A stretch of 22,792 nt of DNA from Chloroflexota bacterium (lineage in GTDB: Bacteria; Chloroflexota; Chloroflexia; Thermomicrobiales; JADLAZ01), in contig JADLAZ010000158.1 in the NCBI GenBank assembly GCA_020849725.1, positions 1 to 22,792 of the forward strand, written 5' to 3'. Of the stretch, positions 6,772 through 14,419 are shown piece by piece. Position 1 is the stretch's first letter, and each line of letters starts with the position of its first letter. Position numbers and translations under genes: made by a program. A model generated the notes under the pieces. It made no database searches. It was given only the letters and a program-made list of their open reading frames with translations, and was not told where the DNA came from.

Positions 6772-8160
6772 TCACTCGCCGGCGTAGAGTTGCTCGCGCA
6801 GAGTCAAGACGTGCTGGCGCAAGAAGGAGTCGGCCTCGATACGCTTCTTGATCGTGTCGCAACTATACATGACGGTCGTGTGATCGCGGCCGCCGAGCGC
6901 GGCGCCGATCTCGCCCAGGCTCGTGTCCGTCTCGGTACGAATCAGGTACATCGCCACCTGGCGCGGCAGCACGATCTCTTTGCGGCGGCTCTTGCTGACG
7001 AGATCGCCCACTGGCACGCGGTAGAAACCGGACACGGTCTGGATGATCCGGTCGGGTGTGACCTGGCGGCGCCGCGTGGTCGTCTGCACGTCGTTGAGCG
7101 CCTGGCTGGCCAGCGCCAGCGTGATCGGCGCGGCTTGCGCCTCCGCCAGCGCCGTCACCCGGTTGAGCGCCCCCGACAACTCGCGGAAGTTGGCTTGCAT
7201 CTTCTGCGCCAGGTAATCCATGACGGCCGCGGGCGCACTGATGCTGAGCCGCTCGGCCCGGTCACGCAGATAGGCGACGCGTGTCTCCGTGTCGGGCGCT
7301 TCGACCTCGCTGATCAGGCCGCCCTCGAAGCGGGACCGGAGCCGGTCGGCCAGCGTCGGCACGAGCCGCGGCGGGCGGTCGGAGCTGATGATGATTTGCT
7401 TGCCGGCCTGGTGCAACGCATTGAACGTGTGAAAGAACTCCTCCTGCGTCGCCTCCTTGCCGGCGATGAACTGGATGTCGTCGATCAGGAGCATGTCGAT
7501 GCTGCGATACCGCGCGCGGAACTCATCGGTGCGCTGCTCGCGGATGGCACGGATCAACTCGTTGGTGAACTTCTCCGACGAGACGTAGAGTACCTGGAAG
7601 CCCGGGAACAGCTCCATCGCGCGGTGGCCGGCGGCGTGCAGCAGGTGCGTCTTGCCCAGGCCGACATCGCCATGCAGGAAGAGTGGGTTGAACTTCTGAC
7701 CGGGTTTGTGGGCCACCGACACTGACGCCGCGTGGGCGAACTGATTGCTCTTGCCGACGATGAATGTGTCGAATACGTACTCCGGGTTCAGGCCGTGGGC
7801 CGGCGTGGCTTCTAGCACCAGTTGCTGCCCGTGTGCCGGCGCTGGGGCAGAGCGATTGGCCGGTCGCTGGGGGACGGCGGTGAGATCCTCGTCGTCATCG
7901 CCGGCCACCGCGAAGTCCACCGCCACCGGGTAGCCGAGGATCGTCGCCAGCGACCGCTGGATCAAGGTGGTGAAGCGTGTCCGCAGTTGCTCGACCGCGA
8001 ACGTGTTGGGGGCACCGACGACGACCTGACCGTCGGCGAAATCCAGGATCGACGTCGTCCGGAGCCAGGTATCGTAGATCGGCGGCGACACCTGCACCTG
8101 CAGATCGCCCAGCACCGCCTGCCAGACTTGGCGCGCGTTCAGGCCCGCTTCGACCACCAT
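6772..8160 (-). CDS. dnaA: Chromosomal replication initiator protein DnaA
   Basis: A 462-residue DnaA with all four domains. Domain I is at about 1-85 ('VSPPIYDTWLRTTSI'), followed by a short variable linker to about 122. The AAA+ domain has Walker A 'GDVGLGKT' (164-171), Walker B 'LLIDDIQF' (224-231) and the sensor segments 'RLRSRFEGGL' and 'NFRELSGALNR'. Domain IV has 'SKSRRKEIVLPRQVAMYL' and the DnaA-box binding signature 'GGRDHTTVMYSC' (423-434). It opens the replication origin with ATP bound. Start is ATG at 8160 with GAGG eight bases upstream. Here dnaA is followed by glnA and preceded by a divergent sugar-isomerase gene; dnaN, recF and gyr genes are not beside it. A second dnaA elsewhere in the genome cannot be excluded. 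Confidence 0.96.
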   Translation of the reverse strand: MVVEAGLNARQVWQAVLGDLQVQVSPPIYDTWLRTTSILDFADGQVVVGAPNTFAVEQLRTRFTTLIQRSLATILGYPVAVDFAVAGDDDEDLTAVPQRPANRSAPAPAHGQQLVLEATPAHGLNPEYVFDTFIVGKSNQFAHAASVSVAHKPGQKFNPLFLHGDVGLGKTHLLHAAGHRAMELFPGFQVLYVSSEKFTNELIRAIREQRTDEFRARYRSIDMLLIDDIQFIAGKEATQEEFFHTFNALHQAGKQIIISSDRPPRLVPTLADRLRSRFEGGLISEVEAPDTETRVAYLRDRAERLSISAPAAVMDYLAQKMQANFRELSGALNRVTALAEAQAAPITLALASQALNDVQTTTRRRQVTPDRIIQTVSGFYRVPVGDLVSKSRRKEIVLPRQVAMYLIRTETDTSLGEIGAALGGRDHTTVMYSCDTIKKRIEADSFLRQHVLTLREQLYAGE

Positions 8161-8256
8161 TCGTCAACCTCGTCGGCGCACACCGCCCCCAGGGCGCGTC
8201 CTGAGTACCATAACGCGCCTCCGTCACCGCTGGTAGCGCCCCGCCCGCGGGCCACC

Positions 8257-8282
8257 GCGCCGGCCTGCGACAGGCGCGGCGC
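8257..8282. other. Stable hairpin in the dnaA / isomerase divergent region
   Basis: The arms 8257-8267 and 8271-8282 pair over 11 base pairs with one bulged base and a three-base loop (CGA). It lies about 100 bases upstream of dnaA and of the divergent gene. It could form in the dnaA leader RNA or be a protein site. The remaining 229-base gap (8161-8389) shows a GATAAT at 8309-8314 without a clear -35 partner and no cluster of DnaA boxes. Confidence 0.35.
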
Positions 8283-8389
8283 CCGATGCTCCGGCGCCGT
8301 GCCCCTGCGATAATGGCGGCGGTGTGACGCTCTCGGTGGTGGTGGAGGCACGGTCTCAGCCATACGACTTTCGCAGGAGTGGATAGACG

Positions 8390-9205
8390 GTGGACCACGC
8401 ACAGCGGTTTGTGTTTGCCGGACCGGGGGACTGGCCGTTCGAGACCGCAATCCGGTGGGCGGTGGACCATGGCTTCCGCCGGGTCGACTTCAACGCCGAT
8501 AGCCCGGCCAACTACCCTGGCTCGTTCACCACCGACCGAGTCGCGGCGATTCGTGAGCTAACCGCGCGCCACGCCCTGACGCTCGGCCTGCACACCCTAT
8601 CAGCGGTCAACATGGCCGAGATCACGCCGGTTATGCATGCCGCCATCGACGCCTACGTGCGCGAGAACTTCGACCTGGCCGCGACGCTCGGCTGCGCTTA
8701 TGTCATCTGCCACGGTGGATATCATTTCTCCGGCGATCGCGCAGCCCGGCTGGCGGTGGCCGTCGACCGGATGCAGCGGGCGGCTGTCTGGGCGGAAGAG
8801 CGGGCGCTCGATATCTTCTTCGAGAACCACAACAAGGAGCCGGACGAGTCGGAGATCCACTACATGCCACGCGACGTGGCCGAGACCCGGCAGTTCCTCG
8901 ACGCCGTCGCGTCGCCGCGCTTCCGCTGGGCCTTCAATGTTGGTCACGCGCATCTCGTGCCGGACGGCTTTGACGGCTTCCTGAACGCCTTCGGGGTAGA
9001 TCGCATCGGCCAGGTGCGCCTGAATGATACCCACGGCCGCTACGAAGAGCACCTTGTGCCCGGTCAGGGCATCGTCGACTTCCGCCACGTCTTTCGCCGA
9101 CTGACGGCTGCCGGCTACACCGGGCCGTTCACACTCGACTTCGGCGGGCCGGACGTGCGGGCACAGTGGCGTGACACCTTTGCCGAGTGGTTGGCGACCA
9201 GCTAG
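8390..9205 (+). CDS. Sugar phosphate isomerase/epimerase-like TIM barrel (AP endonuclease family 2 fold)
   Basis: A 271-residue protein of the xylose-isomerase-like TIM-barrel superfamily. Expected metal-site segments are seen in order: 'LGLHTLS', 'VICHGGYHFSG', 'DIFFENHNKE' (Glu ligand at a strand end), 'WAFNVGHAHL' (the usual D-x-G-H, here N-x-G-H), 'VRLNDTHGRYEEHLVPGQG' and a final 'FTLDFGG' where a metal-binding Glu is often found but Asp stands. Family members isomerise or epimerise sugars and inositol derivatives; substrate cannot be assigned. The substitutions at the Asp and last Glu positions could alter metal binding. Start is GTG at 8390 with AGGAG at 8375-8379, giving a rather long spacer. 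The gene is divergent from dnaA and 30 bases ahead of the next gene on its strand. Confidence 0.85.
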   Translation: MDHAQRFVFAGPGDWPFETAIRWAVDHGFRRVDFNADSPANYPGSFTTDRVAAIRELTARHALTLGLHTLSAVNMAEITPVMHAAIDAYVRENFDLAATLGCAYVICHGGYHFSGDRAARLAVAVDRMQRAAVWAEERALDIFFENHNKEPDESEIHYMPRDVAETRQFLDAVASPRFRWAFNVGHAHLVPDGFDGFLNAFGVDRIGQVRLNDTHGRYEEHLVPGQGIVDFRHVFRRLTAAGYTGPFTLDFGGPDVRAQWRDTFAEWLATS

Positions 9206-9235
9206 CGGACCCGGTTGCCGGTCCCGGGGAATAGC

Positions 9236-9868
9236 ATGGCGCATGACAGCGGAGACCGACCGGCGCCGCCAGCGATAGACGAACTCGCGGCCGATCGATG
9301 GCCTCGCCTGAGCGCCGGTCGCCAACTGGCGCGCGACCTGGCCGCGGCGGCGCAGCGCGGCGAGATCACCGATCTCGAGGCGCTGGCGCGGGTCGTAGAA
9401 CATCAGGCGGCCGATGTGCCGCCGACCCTGACCGGGCGCTGGCGCTTCGTCGTCGATGTCGTCGCCCTTCTGACTGAGGTCGACCTCACCCGGCTGCCGC
9501 CGCGACGTGGCGCGTACGCGCCCTTCGGTCAGCGCGGCTTCAGTGCCGCCTACCACTCGCGCGACCGCGCCAGCGGCAATCAGGTCCGCCATCTGGTCGG
9601 CTACATGCCGGTTGGTTTCTTGCTGGGCCGGCTCGGCGGCTATCCACTATCGCTGACCGCCGAGGTGGCGGCGGCCGTGCTGCGCGGGCACGCGGTCGAC
9701 TGGCCCGATGTGCGGCTGGGCTGGCGCGGCGTCGAACTGGGGGCGCACCTGCGCAGCGGCGTCGTGACACCCGCCATGGCCGGCCGGTGGCTGCGCCGCG
9801 CCCTCGGCACTGACGCGACCGCCCCGCTTCCAGCCGGCACGTCTCACACTGACCGGTCCGACTGGTGA
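9236..9868 (+). CDS. Conserved-looking hypothetical protein, 210 residues
   Basis: A soluble protein of 210 residues with no signal peptide or membrane helix and no family I recognise. It is mostly helical: 'SAGRQLARDLAAAAQRGEI' and 'DLEALARVVEHQA' open it. The central part has a distinctive motif, 'GQRGFSAAYHSRD' then 'NQVRHLVGYMPVGFLLG', and the end has 'DVRLGWRGVELGAHLRSG'. The NQVRH segment before a Gly/Leu-rich helix looks like a conserved functional core. The ATG at 9236 is preferred, with GGGGA seven bases upstream; a TTG at 9215 would add seven residues. It follows the isomerase-like gene by 30 bases and probably shares its transcript. It converges on the reverse gene ending at 9893. 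Confidence 0.7.
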   Translation: MAHDSGDRPAPPAIDELAADRWPRLSAGRQLARDLAAAAQRGEITDLEALARVVEHQAADVPPTLTGRWRFVVDVVALLTEVDLTRLPPRRGAYAPFGQRGFSAAYHSRDRASGNQVRHLVGYMPVGFLLGRLGGYPLSLTAEVAAAVLRGHAVDWPDVRLGWRGVELGAHLRSGVVTPAMAGRWLRRALGTDATAPLPAGTSHTDRSDW

Positions 9869-9892
9869 GTCGGCCGGCTGGTTCGGCGGCCC

Positions 9893-11116
9893 TCAGCGAC
9901 TGGGGTGACGGCCCATACCGCGGCGCAGCACCAGCCCGGTGGCGACCGCAACCAGCGCCGCCAGCACGCCGCCGAGCCACGGGCGCCGGGCAGACGGCCA
10001 GCAGCGGCGCGGATAGAGCGCGGCACTGATGAGGCCGCCGAGGTAGCCCGTGGTAGCGGCGCGGTAGTGCGCCTGGTCGACTGCGATCACCTTGGCCGGT
10101 CGGCCGGGAATATCGCCCCGGTAGGCACGGTAGGTGAATGTATCGTTCGCCAGGTCGAAATGGATCACGCTCTGGCGCGCGTCGGCCCCGCTCGGGAAGT
10201 TCGGGTCGTAAACCCAGACGTCGGCCCGATCGTCGCTAGCCTGACGCAGCGCGTACGGCACGACGGTATGACCGCTGCCGATCAGCGCCGTCAAGAGATC
10301 GCGCCGCCACGGGCGCGGCACGTTCACGTCCATGGCGATCTCGGTACGCCCGGTGGCAAGCAGCCGGCGTCGGAACAGGCCGTAGGCGTCCCGCGAACCT
10401 TGCCACACCCAGGCCGCTGTCGAGGCGAGCAGCGCCCGATCGGCAAGTTGGCGGCCATGCCAGAGCGCCGCCGTCGCCCGCAGCACTGCGGCATCCTGAT
10501 CGGCCAGCCGCGCGGCTGGCTGACGCAAGCTGAACTCGAGACTCGAGCGCGCAATGCCAGTGCACAGGCCGCCCGGTCGGGGCCGACCTGGGTCGGCCGT
10601 GAGGTACACGACATCGCTGTACAGCCCGCGGAAGAACGCATCGGCCAGTGGCCCGCAGTGCCGGTAGGTCGCCGCGAATGTCGCCCGCTCGGGCGCTACC
10701 TCGCCGGCCTCGGTCGCGGCGTTGGCGAACGGATAGGCGTGTCGGTCCAGGCTGAACTGGGAGCCGGCCCGGACCTCGACCGGCACGGCATGGATGATCT
10801 CAGAGTGGCGCCCATCGCCCCGATCGATGGTCACGGTCACGTTCATCAGGCACGAAGGTGGCTCGCCCGTTGGTCGGACGCGCCAGACCAGGGTGCGGGT
10901 CGGGTCGAGTACGAGCCGACCCGGGCAGGTAACCGACCAACCCGGCGGCGCGTGCAGCCTCAGCCGGCGGGCGAGACCAAACTGACGGCGCAGCGCCGCG
11001 CCGGTCAGGCGGACTTCAAACTCCGCCGGCACGTAGGTGAAGTCACCGCTATCGTTGCTGTAGACGAGCGGCGCGCCAGCCAGCGAGTCCATGATGACCG
11101 GCGCGGCGTCATCCAC
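9893..11116 (-). CDS. Possible papain-like cysteine peptidase-fold protein with C-terminal membrane anchor
   Basis: A 407-residue protein not matching a family I can name with certainty. Residues 1-120 look beta-rich ('FTYVPAEFEVRLTG', 'RTLVWRVRPTG', 'LMNVTVTIDRGDG'). The middle has the pattern of papain-like folds: 'PGGLCTGIARS' (C185), about 100 residues, 'GSGHTVVPYAL' (H283), then 'VWVYDPNFP' (D304, N306), which would make a Cys-His-Asp/Asn triad. Residues 381-397 are a membrane helix ('GGVLAALVAVATGLVL') followed by a basic tail, so it may be tail-anchored; no signal peptide is present. The GTG at 11116 is chosen because GAGG precedes it and it overlaps the nrdR stop by eight bases, implying translational coupling. 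A start at ATG 11092 is possible. Peptidase activity is an inference. Confidence 0.75.
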   Translation of the reverse strand: MDDAAPVIMDSLAGAPLVYSNDSGDFTYVPAEFEVRLTGAALRRQFGLARRLRLHAPPGWSVTCPGRLVLDPTRTLVWRVRPTGEPPSCLMNVTVTIDRGDGRHSEIIHAVPVEVRAGSQFSLDRHAYPFANAATEAGEVAPERATFAATYRHCGPLADAFFRGLYSDVVYLTADPGRPRPGGLCTGIARSSLEFSLRQPAARLADQDAAVLRATAALWHGRQLADRALLASTAAWVWQGSRDAYGLFRRRLLATGRTEIAMDVNVPRPWRRDLLTALIGSGHTVVPYALRQASDDRADVWVYDPNFPSGADARQSVIHFDLANDTFTYRAYRGDIPGRPAKVIAVDQAHYRAATTGYLGGLISAALYPRRCWPSARRPWLGGVLAALVAVATGLVLRRGMGRHPSR

Positions 11117-11582
11117 GGTCGTCCTCGGCACGGGCGCCGGCCATCGCCTCCATCTCCGAGCGTAGGCTGGCGAGGTCTTTGACGTCACGATAGACCGAGG
11201 CGAACCGGATGTAAGCGATATCGTCGATCTCTTTGAGATGCTGCATGACCAGCTCGCCGATTTCGACGCTGCTGACCTCTCGCTCGCCGCGCTGGAGCAA
11301 CTCGCGCTCGACCGCGCCGACCATGGCGTCGATCTGCTCCTCGCTGACCGGGCGCTTGGTCAGGGCAACGCCGAGCTTAGCCCTCAGCTTGACACGATCG
11401 AAATCTTCGCGCCGGTCGTCCTTTTTCACGACGCGCAGCAAGCCCAGCTCCACGCGCTCGAAGGTCGTGAAGCGGCGCGTGCAATGTGGGCAGCGCCGCC
11501 GGCGGCGAATGCTCTCGCCGTCACCGTGCTCGCGCGAGTCGGTGACGGTCGTCTCCTTCCCGTTGCAATAGGGACACCGCAC
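11109..11582 (-). CDS. nrdR: Transcriptional repressor NrdR
   Basis: A 157-residue NrdR, the usual length. The N-terminal zinc ribbon has C3, C6 and C31, C34 ('RCPYC' and 'RCPHC'), followed by the ATP-cone (about 49-139: 'VVKKDDRREDFDRVKL', 'RELLQRGEREVSSVEIGELVM', 'AYIRFASVYRDV'). NrdR senses ATP/dATP and represses ribonucleotide reductase operons by binding tandem NrdR boxes. The start is GTG at 11582 with AAGGA about nine bases upstream. No nrd gene is in the window, so its targets are elsewhere. The following gene starts inside the last codons of nrdR. It diverges from the large lipid enzyme gene across 164 bases. Confidence 0.97.
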   Translation of the reverse strand: MRCPYCNGKETTVTDSREHGDGESIRRRRRCPHCTRRFTTFERVELGLLRVVKKDDRREDFDRVKLRAKLGVALTKRPVSEEQIDAMVGAVERELLQRGEREVSSVEIGELVMQHLKEIDDIAYIRFASVYRDVKDLASLRSEMEAMAGARAEDDRG

Positions 11583-11679
11583 GGCGCTCGTCCTTGTCGC
11601 GCGTCAGCCGTCTCCAGCTCGATCTTACCACCTGGCGCAGGCCAGCGCCGTGCGGGCAAAGTCTGGCTAGTCAAGCAAC

Positions 11680-11709
11680 CAGACATGGACGCCAAAACGA
11701 TCCTATACT
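11680..11709 (+). promoter_or_regulatory. Candidate sigma70 promoter for the adenylation-ACP-acyltransferase gene
   Basis: CAGACA (11680-11685) and TATACT (11704-11709) are 18 bases apart, followed by an A+T-richer patch unusual here. Initiation near 11716 gives a leader of about 30 bases before the ATG at 11747. The same TATACT -10 is used ahead of the small HTH gene. Confidence 0.55.
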
Positions 11710-11746
11710 TATCAAAGACACGCGACAGACAACGAGGAGGGCGACC

Positions 11747-14419
11747 ATGTATCGCCACCTGGACCAGATGTTGCGGGACCGCGCCGCGGTGCTGCCGGAT
11801 GCAACGGCGGTCAGCGGCCAGGAGGGGTTTGCCTGGAAGTCCGTCCCCTGGCGCGAGCTGGTGCGGCTGGTCGGCTTCACCGCCGCCGACCTGGCCGGGC
11901 TGGGTGTGGGTGCGGGCGACCGGGTGGTGCTGTGGCTGCCTAATGCCTGGCGCACGCCCATCTACTTGTTCGCGCTGTGGCAACTGGGCGCTGTGGCCGT
12001 GCCGTTCGATCGGGAAATGAATCCCGACGCCGCCCGCCAGATCATCGATTCGGTTGACGCGCGGTTGATCCTGGTCGGCACCGGGGAGCAGCCGCCATGG
12101 GCGCAGGGCCGCGCGCTGGTCGAGTGGTGGGAGCCGGGCACGCGCCCGGCCGCACCGGCGATCGTGCCGGCCGAACCACGCGCGGCGGACGAGCTCGCGA
12201 TCATCTCGTTCACTTCCGGTACGACCGGTCAGCCCAAAGGGTGCATGCTGACGCACGCCAACTTGTGCTTCCAGATCGAGGCGTTGGTGGCCAGCATTCC
12301 CCTGGGCTCGGATTGCCGGCTGGCCAGCATCCTGCCGTTGTCGCACGTCTTCGAACTGGCCTGCGGACTGCTCTACCCGCTGCGGCACGGTGCGTCGGTG
12401 CACTACATTCCCAGCCGGCGCCCACCGGACATTCTGCGCGTGTTGCGCGAGCAGCGTATTACCCACATGCTGGTCGTGCCGCAATTGCTCAGTCTCATGG
12501 GTGCGGCGCTGGTCCGCAAGCTTGAAGAGCGACTGACAGTGCGCGGCTGCCGGGCGCTGCTGTCGATCGCGCCGCGGCTGCCGGTCAGCCTGCGCCGGCG
12601 GCTGTTCTGGCCGGTCCACCGCCAATTGGGTGGCCACCTGCGGCTGATGGGATCCGGCGGTGCAGCCTTGTCCGTCGAAGCCCAGGACCTGTGGGATCGG
12701 CTCGGCGTGCGTGTCGTCCAGGGCTACGGCGCCAGCGAAACTTCGGCGGTCATCGCCGCTGCCCGGCACGATGGCAGCACACCGTGGGGCAGCGTTGGCA
12801 AGGCCCTGCCTGGCGTCGAGGTGCGGATCACGCCAGAGGGCGAGGCGCTCGTGCGCGGCGGCAACGTCATGCGCGGCTATTGGCGCGATCCGGAGCGGAC
12901 AGGCGAGGTTCTGCGCGACGGCTGGTTCGCGACCGGCGACCTGGTGCGCCAGGACGACGCCGGGAACCTGTGGGTTGTTGGCCGCAGCAAGGACTTAATC
13001 GTGCTGCCGTCGGGCATGAAGGTCTGGCCGCAGGACATCGAGGCGGTGCTGCGCGAGCAGCCAGGCGTGAATGACGCGGCTGTGATGAGCGTCGCCACGG
13101 CCGCTGGCGGCGCTCGGCTGCACGCGTACCTCCTGCCGGCGACGGCGGACCAGCGCAGCGCGAACCCGCGCGAGCTGATCGCCGAGTGCAACGGTCACCT
13201 GGCGCTGCACCAGCGGCTGGCGACCGCGTCATGGTGGGTGGGTGAGGATTTTCCACGCACAGCGATGGGTAAGGTCCGCCGGCACCTGCTGCCGCTGCCG
13301 TCCGACGAGCTGGTCGTGACCGTCGCGACGGTGGATGCCGCTGATGACCCGATTGGCCAGGCTATTCGCGGTGTGGCGCGGGCGACCGGCGTCACCGACA
13401 GCCAGACGCTGGCTGAGATCGGGCTGGACAGTTTTGGTCTTGTCGATCTGGCGCTGGCGCTGGAGGAGAAGACCGGCAGGGCCTTCAGCGACGGTGACCT
13501 GCGCACGGAGATGACGGTCGGTGAGGTACGCGCATTCGTGCGTGCGGCGCCTGAATTGGTCGCCGGCCAGACGGCGACGGATGGCCACCACACGGCCGAG
13601 AACCGGTTCGCAGTGCCGATGTGGCCCTATACCTGGGGACGTGCTTTCCGCTGGCTGCGCTTCCCCATCAGTTGGTTGTACGCCGGCGCCATCACTCATA
13701 CCTCGATCGTGGGTGCGGAGTACCTGGCGCACCTGCCGGAACGCATCATTCTGGCCGGCACGCATCATGGCTTCGCCGATGTGCCACTGGTCTACCATGC
13801 GCTGGCGCGCGCGCCAGCGCGCGGGCTGACGCGCCGGCTCGTCGCGGCGACGATGGCGACTGGCTTCTTCAACTTCCCACTGCAGAGCCGTTGGCTGGCC
13901 CTTGCCTACGGCCTGTATCCGCTGCGGCAATTGGGCGAGCGCGACACCAGCATGCGGGAGCTAGTCCATCTGGCTGAGCTGGGTAACGCGATTCTCATCT
14001 TTCCGCAGGGCTGGCATGTGCCGCCGGAGTTGGAGGTGTCAGATGACCCGCGGGCACACTTCCGACCGGGTGTGGCCTACCTGGCGGCAACGCTGGCTGC
14101 ACCGGTCGTGCCGTTTGGCCTGGCTGGCACCGAAGCGATCGTGCCGCCACGGATGGACGAGTTCCACGGCCGGGTCATCGGCGGCATCGCCATTGCGCTG
14201 CACCGCGGGCCGCTCGCGATCGCGTTCGGCCCACCACTGCGGAAAGGAGAGGACGAGAGCATCGCCGCCTTCACCAAACGGGTCGAGACCGCCTGCCTGG
14301 CGCTGGCTGAAAGCGCGCGGCTATCACTGGCCATGCACCAGGACCTCAATCGCCCAGCACCGCCCTGGCTCGCGCCAGCGCCGCCTGACGGAGATCGTTC
14401 GCGCCCCCACCTTCGATGA
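11747..14419 (+). CDS. Three-domain lipid enzyme: acyl-adenylating domain, acyl carrier domain, PlsC-type acyltransferase
   Basis: An 890-residue protein with three recognisable units. Residues 1-510 are an AMP-forming acyl-CoA/acyl-ACP synthetase: P-loop 'SFTSGTTGQPKG' (about 154), 'GYGASETSA' (about 326), 'GRSKDLIVLPSG' and the catalytic Lys in 'RTAMGKVRR'. Residues 525-600 are an acyl carrier domain with the phosphopantetheine Ser at S562 in 'LAEIGLDSFGL'. Residues 630-880 are a PlsC-like acyltransferase with the HX4D motif 'THHGFAD' and 'FPQGWH' in place of the usual FPEGTRS. E. coli Aas joins the same two enzymes in the opposite order without a carrier. The likely route is fatty acid adenylation, loading on the carrier and transfer to a lysolipid or glycerol-phosphate at the membrane. 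ATG at 11747 follows GGAGGG at 11736-11741. Confidence 0.9.
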   Translation: MYRHLDQMLRDRAAVLPDATAVSGQEGFAWKSVPWRELVRLVGFTAADLAGLGVGAGDRVVLWLPNAWRTPIYLFALWQLGAVAVPFDREMNPDAARQIIDSVDARLILVGTGEQPPWAQGRALVEWWEPGTRPAAPAIVPAEPRAADELAIISFTSGTTGQPKGCMLTHANLCFQIEALVASIPLGSDCRLASILPLSHVFELACGLLYPLRHGASVHYIPSRRPPDILRVLREQRITHMLVVPQLLSLMGAALVRKLEERLTVRGCRALLSIAPRLPVSLRRRLFWPVHRQLGGHLRLMGSGGAALSVEAQDLWDRLGVRVVQGYGASETSAVIAAARHDGSTPWGSVGKALPGVEVRITPEGEALVRGGNVMRGYWRDPERTGEVLRDGWFATGDLVRQDDAGNLWVVGRSKDLIVLPSGMKVWPQDIEAVLREQPGVNDAAVMSVATAAGGARLHAYLLPATADQRSANPRELIAECNGHLALHQRLATASWWVGEDFPRTAMGKVRRHLLPLPSDELVVTVATVDAADDPIGQAIRGVARATGVTDSQTLAEIGLDSFGLVDLALALEEKTGRAFSDGDLRTEMTVGEVRAFVRAAPELVAGQTATDGHHTAENRFAVPMWPYTWGRAFRWLRFPISWLYAGAITHTSIVGAEYLAHLPERIILAGTHHGFADVPLVYHALARAPARGLTRRLVAATMATGFFNFPLQSRWLALAYGLYPLRQLGERDTSMRELVHLAELGNAILIFPQGWHVPPELEVSDDPRAHFRPGVAYLAATLAAPVVPFGLAGTEAIVPPRMDEFHGRVIGGIAIALHRGPLAIAFGPPLRKGEDESIAAFTKRVETACLALAESARLSLAMHQDLNRPAPPWLAPAPPDGDRSRPHLR

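Noticed and set aside
6790..7725. Forward ORF of 311 codons opposite dnaA
   Set aside because: It is entirely antisense to an intact DnaA gene and has no motif or binding site.
8161..8389. Replication origin beside dnaA
   Set aside because: Only one weak 7-of-9 DnaA-box match (near 8378-8386) is present, with no A+T-rich unwinding element and no box cluster.
9206..9228. Terminator hairpin after the isomerase-like gene (GGACC ... GGTCC)
   Set aside because: The stem is only five bases, or seven with a bulge, and it sits next to the ribosome binding site of the following gene on the same strand.
9905..11182. Forward ORF of 425 codons opposite the papain-like candidate
   Set aside because: The reverse frame has the coupled start at nrdR, a membrane helix and coherent motifs; the forward frame has none of these.
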